Positions 36,221 to 48,300 of a stretch of DNA of 64,000 nucleotides are shown piece after piece (position 1 is the first letter of the stretch; each line of letters begins with the position of its first letter). Position numbers and translations under genes: made by a program. The DNA is taken from contig NW_025422895.1 of NCBI RefSeq assembly GCF_020497125.1, forward strand, positions 806,001 to 870,000, written 5' to 3'. The notes beneath the pieces were generated by a model. The model was not told the DNA's origin and did not search any database. It saw only the letters and a list, made by a program, of their open reading frames with translations. Source of the DNA: Mauremys mutica (taxonomy: Eukaryota; Chordata; Testudines; Geoemydidae).

Positions 36221-39200
36221 AGGCCCCTCCTCAGCCTAGCTCCGCCCCCTACTCAGGGCGACGCTGCCCGCTCAGCAGTCTGCCCCGACGGGCCTCTACA
36301 GAGAGATCCAAGTCCTACAAGGACAGATATGCAAACGAAAATATCTGCTCCTCCAATGGGAACTCTCCCACGCAAACTCCCCTGTTCGCTGGCCCATTTG
36401 CCGCTGCTCCCTGGCTCCTGTGCCGCTTCCTGGCTGGGCGGCCGCTTTTATAAGCCTCTCCTCAGAATAACTCCGCCCCCTACTCAGGGCGCCGTTGCCC
36501 GCTCAGCAGTCTGCCCCGACTGGCCTCTACGGAGAGATACAAGCACCTGAAAGACAGATGCATTTCCACAAAGAAAGATGCAAATCCAAATACCTGTTCG
36601 TCCAATGGGAACTCTCCCAAGCAAATGCCCCTTTTCCCTGGCTCCTGTGCCGCTGCTCGCTGTCTCCTGTGCCCGTGACTGGCTGGGCGGCCGCTTTTAT
36701 AAGCCACTCCTCAGATTAACTCCGCCCCCTACTCAGGCCGCCGCTGCCCGCTCAGCATTCTGCCCCGACGGGCCTCTACAGAGAGACACAACTACTACAA
36801 AGACAGATGCAAATCCAAATACCTGCTCCTCCAATTGGAACTCTCCCATGCAAACTCCCCTGTTCAATGTCTCCTGGCTGCTGCTCGCAGGCTCCTGTGC
36901 CGCTGCCTGGCTTGGCAGCCGCTTTTAAAGGCCCCTCCTCAGCATAACTCCGCCCCCTACTCAGGGCGCCGCTGCCCGCTCAGCAGTCTACCCCGACGGG
37001 CCTCTACAGAGAGATACAAGGACTACAAAGACAGATGCAAATCCACAAAACGATGCAAATCCAAATACCTGCTCCTCCAATGGGAACTCTCCCATGCAAA
37101 CGCTCCTGTTCACTGGCTCCTGTGCCGCTGCTCGCTGGCTCCTGTGCGGCTGCCAGGAAGAGCGTCCGCTTTTATAGGCCCCTTCTTAGCCTTGCTCCGC
37201 CAGCTACTCAGGGCGCCTCTGCCCGCTCAGGAGACTACCCCGACGGGCATATACAGAGAGATACAAGCACTACAAAGAAAATGCAAATCCACAAAGACAG
37301 ATGAAAATCCAAATACCTGCTCCTCCAATGGGAACTCTCCCACACAAACTCCCCTGCTCGCTGTCTCCTGTGCCGCTGCTCGCTGGCTCCTGTGCCGCTC
37401 CCTGGCTGGGCGGCCGCTTTTATCGGTCCGTCCTGAGCCTAGCTCCGCCCCCTACTCTGGGCGCTGCTGCCCGCTCAGCAGTCTGCCCCAACGGACCTCT
37501 GTGGAGAGATACATGCACTACAAAGACACATGAAATACACAAAGACAGATGCAATCCAAATACCTGCTCCTCCAATGGAAACTCTCCCACGCAAACTCCC
37601 CTCTTTGCAGCTCTGTTTGCTGGCTCCTGTGCCGCTGCCTGGCTGGGCGGCCGCTTTTATAGGCCCCTCCTCAGCCTAGCTCCGCCCCTACTCAGGGCAC
37701 CGCTGCCCACTCAGCAGTCTGCCCCGACGGGCCTCTACAGAGAGATACAAGCACTGCTTAGACAGATGCAAATCCACAAAGACAGATGCAAATCCAAATA
37801 CCTGCTCCTCCAATGGGAACTCGCCCACACAAACTCCCCTGTTCGCTGGCTCCTTTGCTGCTGCCTGGCTGGTCGGCCGCATTTATAGGCCCCTCCTCAG
37901 CCTAGCTCCGCCCCCTACTCAGGGCGCCGCAGCCCGCTCAGCAGTCTGCACCGACGGGCCTCCACAGAGAGATACAAGCACTACAAAAACAGATGCAAAT
38001 CCACAAAGAAAGATGCAAATCCAAATACCTGCTCCTCCAATGGGAACTCTCCCACGCAAACTCCCCTGTTCACAGGCTCCTGTGCCGCTGCTCGCTGGCT
38101 CCTGTGCCGCTGCCTGGCTGGGTGGCCGCCTTTATAGGCCCCTCCTCAGCCTAGCTCCGCCTCCTACTCAGGGCGCCTCTGCCTGCTCAGCAGTCTGCCC
38201 CGACGGGCCTCTACTGAGAGATACAAGCATTACAAAGACAGATGCAAATCCACAAAGAAAGATGCAAATCCAAATACCTGCTCCTCCAATGGGAACTCTC
38301 CCACGCAAACTCCCCTGTTCGCTGGCTCCTGTGCCGCTGCCGGGCTGGGTGGCCGCTTTTATAGGCCCCTCCTCAGCTTAGCTCCGCCCCCTACTCAGGG
38401 CGCCGCTGCCCGCTCAGCAGTCTGCCCCGACGGGCCTCTACAGAGAGATACAAGCACTACAAAGTCAGATGCAAATGCACAAAGACAGATGCAAATCCAA
38501 ATACCTGCTCCTCCAATGGGAACTCTCCCACGCAAACTCCCCTGTTCACCGCTCTGTTTGCTGGCTCCTGTGCCTTTGCCTGGCTTGGAGGCCGATTTAT
38601 AAGCCCCTCCTCAGCCTAGCTCCGCCCCCTACTAAGGGCGCCGCTGCCCGCTCAGCAGTCTGCCCCGACGGGCCTCTACAGAGAGATACAAGCACTACAA
38701 AGTCAGATGCAAATGCACAAAGACAGATGCAAACCCAAATACCTGCTCCTCCAATGGGAACTCTCCCACGCAAACGCCCCTGTTCGCTGGCTCCTCTGCC
38801 GCTGCCTGAATCGGCGGCGCTTTTATATGCCCCCCCTCAACCTAGCTCCGCCCCCTACTCAGGGCGCTGCTGCCCGCTCAGCAGTCTGCCCCGACGGGCC
38901 TCTACAGAAAGATACAAGCACTACAAAGACAGATGCAAATCCACAAAGACAGATGCAAATCCAAAAACCTGCTCCTCCAATGGGACTCTCCCACGCAAAC
39001 TCACCTGTTCGCTAGCTACTGTGCCGCTGCTCGCTGGCTCCTGTGCAGCTGCCTGGCTGGGCTGCCGCTTTTATAGGCCCCTCCTCAGCCTAGCTCCGCC
39101 CCCTACTCAGGGCGCCGCTGCCCGCTCAGCAGTCTGCCCCGACGGACCTCTACAGAGAGATACAAGACCTACAAAGACAGATGCAAATCCACAAAGACAG

Positions 39201-39579
39201 ATGCAAATCCAAATACCTGCTCTTCCAATGGGAACTCTCCCACACAAACTCCCCTGTTCACATCCCTGTTTGCTGGCTCCTGAGCCGCTGCCTGGCTGGG
39301 CAGCCGCTTTTATAGGCCCCACCTCAGCCTAGCTCCGCCCCTACTCAGGGCACCGCTGCCCACTCAGCAGTCTGCCCCGACGGGCCTCTACAGAGAGATA
39401 CAAGCACTGCTTAGACAGATGCAAATCCACAAAGACAGATGCAAATCTAAATACATGCTCCTCCACAGGGAAATCTCCGACGCAAACTACCCTGTTTGCC
39501 GCTCGCAGCTGTGCCGCTGCCTGGCTGGGCGGCCGCTTTTATAGGCCCCTCCTCAGCCTAGCTCCGCCCCCTCCTCAGG

Positions 39580-41881
39580 GCGCCGCTGCCACCTCAGCAG
39601 TCTGCCCCGACGGGCCTCTACAGAGAGATGAAGCACTACAGAGACAGAGATGCAAACCAAAATCCCTGCTCCTCCAATGGGAACTCTCCCACGCAAACTC
39701 CCCTGTTCACCGCCCTGTTTGATGGCTCCTGTGCCGCTGCTCGCAGCTCTGCCGCTGCCTGGCTGGGCGGCTGCTTTTATAGGCCCCTCCTCAGCCTAGC
39801 TCCGCCCCCTACTCAGGTCGCCGTTGCCCTCTCAGTAGTCTGCCCCGACGGGCCTCTACAGAGAAATACGAGCACTACAAAGACAGATGCAAATCCACAA
39901 AGACAGATGCAAATCCAAATACCTGCTCCTCCAATGGGAACTCTCCCATGCAAACTCCCCTGTTGGCTGGCTCCTGTGCCACTGCCTGGCTGGGCAGCCG
40001 CTTTTATAGGCCCTTCCTCAGCCTAGCTCCGCCCCCTACTCAGGGAGCCCCTACCCGCTCAGCAATCTGCCCTGACGGACCTCTACAGAAAGATACAAGC
40101 ACTACAAAGACAGAGATGCAAATCCAAATACCTGCTCCTCCAATGGGAACTCTCCCACGCAAACTCCCCTGTTTGCTCGCTCCTGTTCCGCTGCCTGGCC
40201 GGGCGGCCACTTTTATAGTCCCCTCCTCAGCCTAGCTCCGCCCCCTACTCAGGGCGCAGCTACCCGCTCAGCAGTCTGCCCCGACGGGCCTCTACAGAGA
40301 GACACAAGCACTACAAAGACAGATGCAAATACACAAAGAAAATTGCAATTCCAAATACCTGCTCCTCCAATGGGAACTCTCGCACGCAAACTCCCCTGTT
40401 CGCTGCCCTGTTCGCTGGCTCCTGTGCCGCTGCCTGGCTGGGAGGCAGCTTTTATAGGCCCCTCCTCAGCCTATCTCCGCCCCCTACTCAGGGCGCCGCT
40501 GCCCGCTTAGCAGTCTGCCCCGACGGGCCTCTACAGAGAGATACAAGTACTACAAAGACAGATATACAAACCAAAATACCTGCTCCTCCAATGGAAACTC
40601 TCCCACGCAAACTCCCCTGTTCGCTGGCTCCTGTGCCGCTGCCTGGCTGGGCAGCCGCCTTTATAGGCCCCTCCTCAGCCTAACTCCGCCCCCTACTCAG
40701 GGAGCCCCTACCCGCTCAGCAATCTGCCCCGACGGGCCTCTACAGAAAGATACAAGCACTACAAAGACAGTGATGCAAATATAAATAACTGCTCCTCCAA
40801 TGGGAACTCTCGCACGCAAACTCCCCTGTTCGCTGCCCTGTTCGCTGGCTCCTGTGCCGGTGCCTGGCTGGGAGGCAGCTTTTATAGGCCCCTCCTCAGC
40901 CTAGCTCCGACCCCTACTCAGGGCGCCGCTGCCTGCTCAGCAGTCTGCCCCGACGGGCCTCTACATAGAGATACAACCACTACAAAGACAGATGAAAATC
41001 CAGTAAGACAGATGCAAATCCAAATACCTGCTCCTCCAATTGGAACTCTCCCACGCAAACTCCCCTGTTCGCTGGCTCCTGTGCCCGTGCTCGCTGGCTC
41101 CTGTGCCGCTGTCTAGCTGGGCGGCTGCTTTTATAGGCCCCGCCTCAGCCTTGCTCCGCCCCCTACACAGGGCACCGCTGCCCGCTCAGCAGTCTGCCCC
41201 GACGGGCCTCTACAGAGAGATACATGCACTACAAAGACAGAGATGCAAATCCAAATACCTGCTCCGCCAATGGTAACTCTCCGACGCAAACTTCCCTGTC
41301 CGCTGGCTCCTGTGCCCGTGCTCGCTGGCTCCTGTGCCGCTGTCTAGCTGGGTGGCTGCTTTTATAGGCCCCTCCTCAACCTAGCTCCGCCCCCTACTCA
41401 GGGCGCCGCTGCCCGCTCAGCAGTGTGCCCCGACGTGCCTCTACAGAGAGATACAAGCATTAAAAAGACAGATGCAAATCCACAAAGACAGATGCAAATC
41501 CAAATACCTGCTCCTCCAATGGGAACTCTCCCACGAAAGCTCCCCTGTTCACCGCCCTGTTCACTGCTCGCAGCTGTGCCGCTGCCTGGCTGGGCGTCCG
41601 CTTTTATAGGCCCCTCCTCAGCCTAACTCCGCCCCCTCCTCAGGGCGCCGCTGCCACCTCAGCAGTCTGCCCCTACGGGCCTCTACAGAGAGATGAAGCA
41701 CTACAGAGACAGAGATGCAAACCAAAATCCCTGCTCCTCCAATGGGAACTCTCCCACGCAAACTCCCCTGTTCACCGCCCTGTTTGATGGCTCCTGTGCC
41801 GCTGCTCGCAGCTCTGCCGCTGCCTGGCTGGGCGGCCGCTTTTATAGGCCCCTCCTCAGCCTAGCTCCGCCCCCTACTCAG
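39580..41881. repeat. Duplication ending at the inversion (39580-39817 and 41645-41881)
   Basis: About 240 bp recur with offset 2065. They share CTCCTCAGGGCGCCGCTGCC, GAGATGAAGCACTACAGAGA, CAAACCAAAATCCCTGCTCC, GTTTGATGGCTCC and GCTCGCAGCTCTGCCGC. The second copy stops at ACTCAGG, exactly where the array inverts. The copy next to the junction was therefore generated with, or just before, the inversion. Confidence 0.8.
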
Positions 41882-41893
41882 GGCTCCGGAGCC
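41882..41893. repeat. Inversion junction palindrome
   Basis: GGCTCCGGAGCC is a perfect 12-bp palindrome. Left of it the satellite reads in one orientation (CTACTCAG then GGCTCC); right of it the array reads in the opposite orientation (GGAGCC then AGCGAGCAGCGGCAC). Each half occurs naturally in the unit, after CTACTCAG in some units and inside the 22-bp subrepeat. The two orientations share GGCTCC at the join. Confidence 0.9.
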
Positions 41894-44800
41894 AGCGAGC
41901 AGCGGCACAGGAGCCAGCGAACAGGGGCGTTTGCGTGGGAGAGTTCGCATTGGAGGAGCAGGTATTTGGATTTGCATCTGTCTTTGTGGATAAGCGTCTG
42001 TCTTTGTAGTGCTTGTATCTCTCTCTAGAGGCCCGTCGGCGCAGACTGCTGAGCGTGCAGCGGCGACCTGAGTAGGGGTCGGAGCTAGGCTGAGGAGGGG
42101 CCTATAAAAACGGCCGCCCAGCCAGGCAGCGGCACAGGAGCCAGTGAGGAGCGGCACAGGAGCCAGTGAACAGGGGAGTTTGCATGGGAGAGTTCCCATT
42201 GGAGGAGCAGGTATTTGGATTTGCATCTTTTTTGTGGATTTGCATCTGTCTTTTTAGTGCTTGTATCTCTCTGTAGAGGCCCGTCGGGGCAGACTGCTGA
42301 GCGGGCAGCGGCGAACTGAGTAGGGGTCGGAGCTAGGCTGAGGAGGGGCCTATAAAAGCGGCCACCCAGCCAGGCAGCGGCACAGGAGCCAGTGAGCAGC
42401 GGCAGAGGAGCCAGTGAATGGGTGAGTTCCCATTGGATTGAGCAGGTATTTGGATTTGCATCTTTTTTGTGGATTTGCATCTGTCTTTGTAGTGCTTGTA
42501 TCTCTCTGTAGAGGCCCGTCGGGGCAGACTGCTGAGCGGTCAGCGGCGGCCTGAGTAGGGGGCGGAGTTAGGCTGAGGAGGGGCCTATAAAAGCGGCCGC
42601 CCAGCCAGGCAGCGGCAAAGCTGCGGGCAGCGGTACAGGAGCCGCCGAACAGGGGACTTTAGTGGGAGAATTCCCATTGGAGGAGCAGGTATTTGGATTT
42701 GCATCTTTTTTGTGGATTTGCATCTGTCTTTGTAGTGCTTGTATCTCTCTGTAGAGGCCCGTCGGGGCAGACTGCTGAGCGAGCTGCGGTGCCCTACGTA
42801 GGGGGCGGATCTAGGCTGAGGAGGGGCTTATAAAAGCGGCCGCCCAGCCAGGCAGCGGCACAGGAGCCAGCGAGCAGCAGCACAGGAGCCAACGAACAGA
42901 GGAGTTTACGTGGGAGAGTTCTCATTGGAGGAGCAGGTATTTCGATTTGCATCTGTCTTTGTGGATTTGCATCTATCTTTGTAATGCTTGTATCTCTCTG
43001 TAGAGGCCCGTCGGGGCAGAATGCTGAGCGGGCAGCGGCGCCGTGAGTAGGGGGCGGAGCTAGGCTGAGGAGGGGCCTGTAAAAGCGGCCGCCCAACCAG
43101 GCAGCGGCACAGGAGCCAGAAAACAGGGCGGTGAAAATGGGTTTTTGAGTGGGAAAGTTCCCATTGGAGGAGCAGGTATTTGGATTTGCGTCTGTCTTTG
43201 TGGATTTGCATCTGTTTTTGTAGTGCTTGTATCTCTCTGTTGAGGCCCGTCGGGGCAGGCTGCTGAGCGGGCAGCGGCGCCCTGAGTAGGGGGCGGAGCT
43301 AGGCTGAGGAGGGGCCTATAAAAGCGGCCGCCCAGCCAGGCAGCGGCACAGGAGCCAGCGAACAGCGGCACAGGAGCCAGCGAACAGGGGAGTTTGCGTG
43401 GGAGAGTTCCCATTGGAGGAGCAGGTATTTGGATTTGCGTCTCTGTCTTTGTAGTGCTTTTATTTCTCTGTAGAGGCCCGTCGGGGGAGACTGCTGAGCG
43501 GGCAGCGGCGCCTTGAGTAGGGGGCGGAACTAGGCTGAGGAGGGACCTATAAAAGCGGCTGCCCAGCCAGGCAGCGGCACAGGAGCCAGCGAACAGCGGC
43601 ACAGGAGCCAGCAAACAGGGGAGTTTGTGTGGGAGAGTTCTCATTGGAGAAGCAGGAATTTGGATTTGCATCTGTCTTTGTGGAGTTGCATCTGTCTTTC
43701 TAGTGCTTGTATCTCTCTGTAGAGGCCCGTCGGGGCAGACTGCTGAGCGGACAGCGGCGCCCTGAGTAGGGGGCAGAGCTAGGCTGAGGAGGGGCCTTAA
43801 AAGCGGCCACCCAGAAAGGCAGCTGCGCAAGAGCCAGTAAACAGGGCAGCGAACAGGGGAGTTTGCGTGGGAGTGTTCCCATTGCAGGAGCATTATTTGG
43901 ATTTGCATCTGTCTTTGTGGATTTGCATGTGTGTTTGTACTGCTTGTATCTCTGTAGAGGACCGTCGGGGCAGACTGCTGAATGGGCAGCGGCGCCCTGA
44001 GTAGGGGGCGGATCTAGGCTGAGGAGGGGCCTATAAAAGCGGCCGTCCAGCCAGGCAGCCAAGCAGCTGCGAGCAGCGGCACAGGAGCCAGCGAACAGGG
44101 GAGTTTGCGTGGGAGAGTTACAATTGGAGGAGAAGGTATTTGGATTTGCATTTCTGTCTTTGTAGTGCTTGTATCTCTCTGTAGAGGCCCGTCGGGGCAG
44201 ACTGCTGAGCGGGCAGCGTCGCCCTGAGTAGGGGCGGAGCTAGGCAGAGGAGGGGCCTATAAAAGCGGCCACCCAGCCAGGCAGCGTCACAGGAGCCAGT
44301 GAGCAGCGGCCCAGGAGCCAGTGAACAGGGGAGTTTGCATGGGAGAGCTCCCATTGGAGGAGCAGGTATTTGCATTTGCATCTGTCTTTGTGGATTTGCA
44401 TCTGTCTTTGTAGTGCTTCTATCTCTCTGTAGAGGCCCGTCGGGGCAGACTGCTGAGCGGGCAGCGGCGCCCTGAGTAGGGCGCGAAGCTAGGCTGAGGA
44501 GGGGCCTATAAAAGCGGCAGCCCAGCCAGGGAGCGGCACAGCTGTGAGCAGCAGTACAGGAGCCTGCGAACAGGGGACTTTGCGTGGGAGAGTTCCCATT
44601 GGAGGAGCAGGTATTTGCATTTGCATCTGTCTTTGTGGATTTGCATCTGTCTTTGTAGTGCTTCTATCTCTCTGTAGAGGCCCGTCGGGGCAGACTGCTG
44701 AGCGGGCAGCGGCGCCCTGAGTAGGGCGCGAAGCTAGGCTGAGGAGGGGCCTATAAAAGCGGACGCCCAGCCAGGCGTAGGCACAGGAGCCAGCGAGCAG

Positions 44801-45329
44801 TGGCAGAGAAGCCAGCGAACAGGGGCGTTTGCGTGGGAGAATTGCCATTGGAGGAGCATGTATTTGGATTTGCATCTGTCTTTGTGGATTTGCATCTGTC
44901 TTTGTAGTGCTTGTATCTCTCTGTAGAGGCCCGTCGGGGCAGACTGCTGAGCGGGCTGGGGCGCCCTGAGTAGGGGGCGGAGTTAGGCTGAGGAGGGGCC
45001 TATAAAAGCGGCCGCCCAGCCAGGCAGAGGCACAGGAGCCAGGGAGCAGCGGCACAGGAACCAGCGAACAGGGGCATTTGCGTGGGAGAGTTCCCATTGG
45101 AAGAGCAGGTATTTGGATTTGCATCTTTCTTTGTGGATTTGCGTCTATCTTTCCAGTGCTTGTATCTCTCTGTAGAGGCTTGTCGGGGCAGACTGCTGAG
45201 CGGGCAGCGGCGCCCTGAGTAGGGGGGGGAGCTAGGCTGAGGAGGGGCCTATAAAAGTGGCTGCCCAGCCAGGGAGCGGCACAGGAGCCAGCGAGCAGGG
45301 GGGTTTGCGTGGGAGAGTTCCCATTGGAG

Positions 45330-45395
45330 GAGCAGGTATTCGGACTTGCATCTCTGTCTTGGTAGGCTGAGGAGGGCATATAAAAGCGGCCGCCC
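45330..45395 (+). repeat. Truncated unit with octamer fused close to TATA
   Basis: After ACTTGCATCTCTGTCTTGGTAG the sequence jumps to GCTGAGGAGGGCATATAAAAG, dropping about 110 bp that normally include the GC box. The undeleted parental form is visible at 56130-56180 (CTTGGTAGTGCTTGTATC). TAG is shared at both edges of the deletion. The result places a degenerate octamer about 35 bp from TATA. Confidence 0.8.
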
Positions 45396-48300
45396 AGCCA
45401 GGCAGCGGCACAGGAGCCAGCAAACTGGGCGGCGAACAGGGGAGTTTGCGTGGGAGAGTTCCCATTTCAGGAGCAGGTATTTGGATTTGCATCTGTCTTT
45501 GTGTATTTGCATCTTTCTTTGTAGTGCTTGTATCTCTCTGTAGAGGCCCGTCGGGGCAGACTGCTGAGCGGGCAGCGGCGCCCTGAGTAGGGGGCGGAGC
45601 TAGGGTGAGGAGGGGCCTATAAAAGCGGCCGCCCAGCCAGGCAGCTGTACAGGAGCTAGCAAACAGGGGCATTTGCGTGGGAGAGTTCCCATTGGAGGAG
45701 CAGGTATTTGGATTTGCATCTTTCTTTGTGGATTTGCGTCTATCTTTCCAGTGCTTGTATCTCTCTGTAGAGGCCCGTCGGGGCAGACTGCTGAGCGTGC
45801 AGCGGCGCCCTGAGTAGGGGGCGGAGATAAGCTGAGGAGGGCATATAAAAGCGGCCGCCCAGCCAGGCAGCGGCACAGGAGCCAGCAAACAGAGCAGCGA
45901 ACAGGGGAGTTTGCGACGGAGAGTTCCCATTGGAGGAACAGGTATTTGGATTTGCATCTGTCTTTGTGGATTTGCATCTGTCTTAGTAGTGCTTGTATCT
46001 CTCTGTAGAGGCCCGTCGGGGCAGACTGCTGAGCGGGCAGCGGCGCCCTGAGTAGGGGGCGGAGCTAGGCTGAGGAGGGCCTATAAAAGCGGCCGCCCAG
46101 CCATGCAGCGTCACAGGAGCCAGCAAACTGGGCGGCGATAGAGGAGTTTGCGTGGGAGAGTTCCCATTGGAGGAGCGGTATTTGGATTTGCATCTGTCTT
46201 TGTGTATTTGCATGTGTTTTTGTAGTGCTTGTATCTTTCTGTAGAGGCCCGTCGGGGCAGACTGCTGAGCGGGCAGAGGCGCCTTAAGTAGGGGGCAGAG
46301 CTAGGCTGAGGAGGGGCCTATAAAAGCGGCTGACCAGCCAGGCAGCGGCACAGGAGCCAGCAAGCAGCGGCACAGAAACCAGCGAACAGGGGCGTTTCCG
46401 TGGGAGAGTTCCCATTGGAGGAGCAAGTATTTGGATTTGCATCTGTCTTTGTGGATTTGCATCTGTCTTTGTAGTGCTTGTATCTCTCTGTAGAGTCCCG
46501 TCGGGGCAGACTGCTGAGCGGGCAGCGGCGCCCTGAGTAGGGGGCGGAGCTAGGCTGAGGAGGGGCCTATAAAAGCGGCCGCCCAGCCAGGCAGCCGCAC
46601 ACGAGCTAGCGAGCAGCGGCACAGGAGCCACCGAACAGGTGCGTTTGCGTGGGAGAGTTCCCATTGGAGGAGCAGGTATTTGGATTTGCATCTCTCTTTG
46701 TGGATTTGCATCTGACTTTGTAGTGCTTGTATCTGTCTGTAGAGGCCCGTTGGGGCAGTCTGCTGAGCGGGTAGCGGCGCCCTGAGTAGGGGGCGGAGCT
46801 AGGCTGAGGAGGGGCCTGTAAAAGCGGCCGCCCAGCCAGGCAGCGGCACAGGAGCCAGCGAGCAGCGGCACAGGAGCCAGCGAACAGGGGCGTTTGCGTG
46901 GGAGAGTTCCCATTGGAGGAGCAAGTATTTGGATTTGCATCTGTCTTTGTGGATAAGCATCTGTCTTTGTAGTGCTTGTATCCCTCTGTAGATTCCCGTC
47001 GGGGCAGAATGCTGAGCGGGCAGCGGCGCCCTGAGTAGGGGGCGGAGCTAGGCTGAGGAGGGGCCTGTAAAAGCGGCCGCCCAGCCAGGCAGCGGCACAG
47101 GAGCCAGAAAACAGGGCGGTGAAAAGGGGGTTTTGAGTGGGAAAGTTCCCATTGGAGGAGCAGGTATTTGGATTTGCGTCTGTCTTTGCGGATTTGCATC
47201 TGTCTTTGTAGTGCTTGTATCTCTCTGTAGAGGCCCGTCGGGGCAGACTGCTGAGTGGGCAGCGGCGCCCTGAGTAGGGGGCGGAGCTAGGCTGAGGAGG
47301 GGCTATAAAAGCGGCCGCTCTGCCTGGCAGCCGCACAGGAGCCAGCGAGCAGCGGCACAGGAGCCAGTGAACAGGGGCGTTTGCATGGGAGAGTTCCCAT
47401 TGGAGGAGCAAATTTGGATTTGCATCATTTTTGTGGATTTGCATCTGACTTTGTAGTCCTTGTATCTCTCTGTAGAGCCCTGTCGGGGCAGACTGCTGAG
47501 CGGGCAGCGGCGCCCTGCGTAGGGGGCGGAGCTAGGCTGAGGAGGGGCCTATAAAAGCGGCCACCCAGCCAGGCAGCGGCACAGGAGCCAGTGAGCAGCG
47601 GCACAGGAGCCAGTGAACAGGGGAGTTTGCATGGGAGAGTTCCCATTGGAGGAGCAGTATTTGGATTTGCATCTTTTTTGTGGATTTGCATCTGTCTTTG
47701 TAGTGCTTGTATCTCTCTCTAGAGGCCCGTCGGCGCAGACTGCTGAGCGGGCAGCGGCGAACTGAGTAGGGGTCGGAGCTAGGCTGAGGAGGGGCCTATA
47801 AAAGCGACCACCCAGCCAGGCAGCGGCACAGGAGCCAGTGAGCAGCGGCAGAGGAGCCAGTGAATGTGTGAGTTCCCATTGGAGGAGCAGGTATTTGGAT
47901 TTGCATCTTTTTTGTGGATTTGCATCTGTCTTTGTAGTGCTTGTATCTCTCTGTAGAGGCCCGTCGGGGCAAACTGATGAGCGGTCAGCGGCGCCCTGAG
48001 TAGGGGACGGAGTTAGGCTGAGGAGGGGCCTATAAAAGCGGCCGCCCAGCCAGGCAGCGGCAAAGCTGCGAGCACCGGTACAGGAGCCGGCGAACAGGGG
48101 AGTTTGCGTGGGAGAGTTCCCATTAGAGGAGCAGGTATTTGGATTTGCATCTTTTTTGTGGATTTGCATCTGTCTTTGTAGTGCTTGTATCTCTCTGTAG
48201 AGGCCCGTCGGGGCAGACTGCTGAGCGGGCTGCGGTGCCCTACGTAGGGGGCGGATCTAGGCTTAGGAGGGGCTTATAAAAGCGGCCGCCCAGCCAGGCA

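Larger units (their letters stand above)
23306..41887 (-). repeat. Promoter-like satellite array, left arm part 2
   Basis: The array resumes immediately after the Harbinger element in the same orientation (TATA on the minus strand) and with the same unit structure. It contains about 78 units at a mean of 239 bp. The first bases after the element continue the unit interrupted at 19109, which shows a simple insertion. Several multi-unit blocks are repeated inside this stretch: offset 4915 bp for 26.35/31.26 kb, 2588 for 28.4/31.0 kb, 3864 for 31.5/35.4 kb, 2153 for 33.6/35.8 kb and 2065 for 39.6/41.7 kb. No gene, RNA gene or unrelated insertion was seen in it. Confidence 0.96.
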
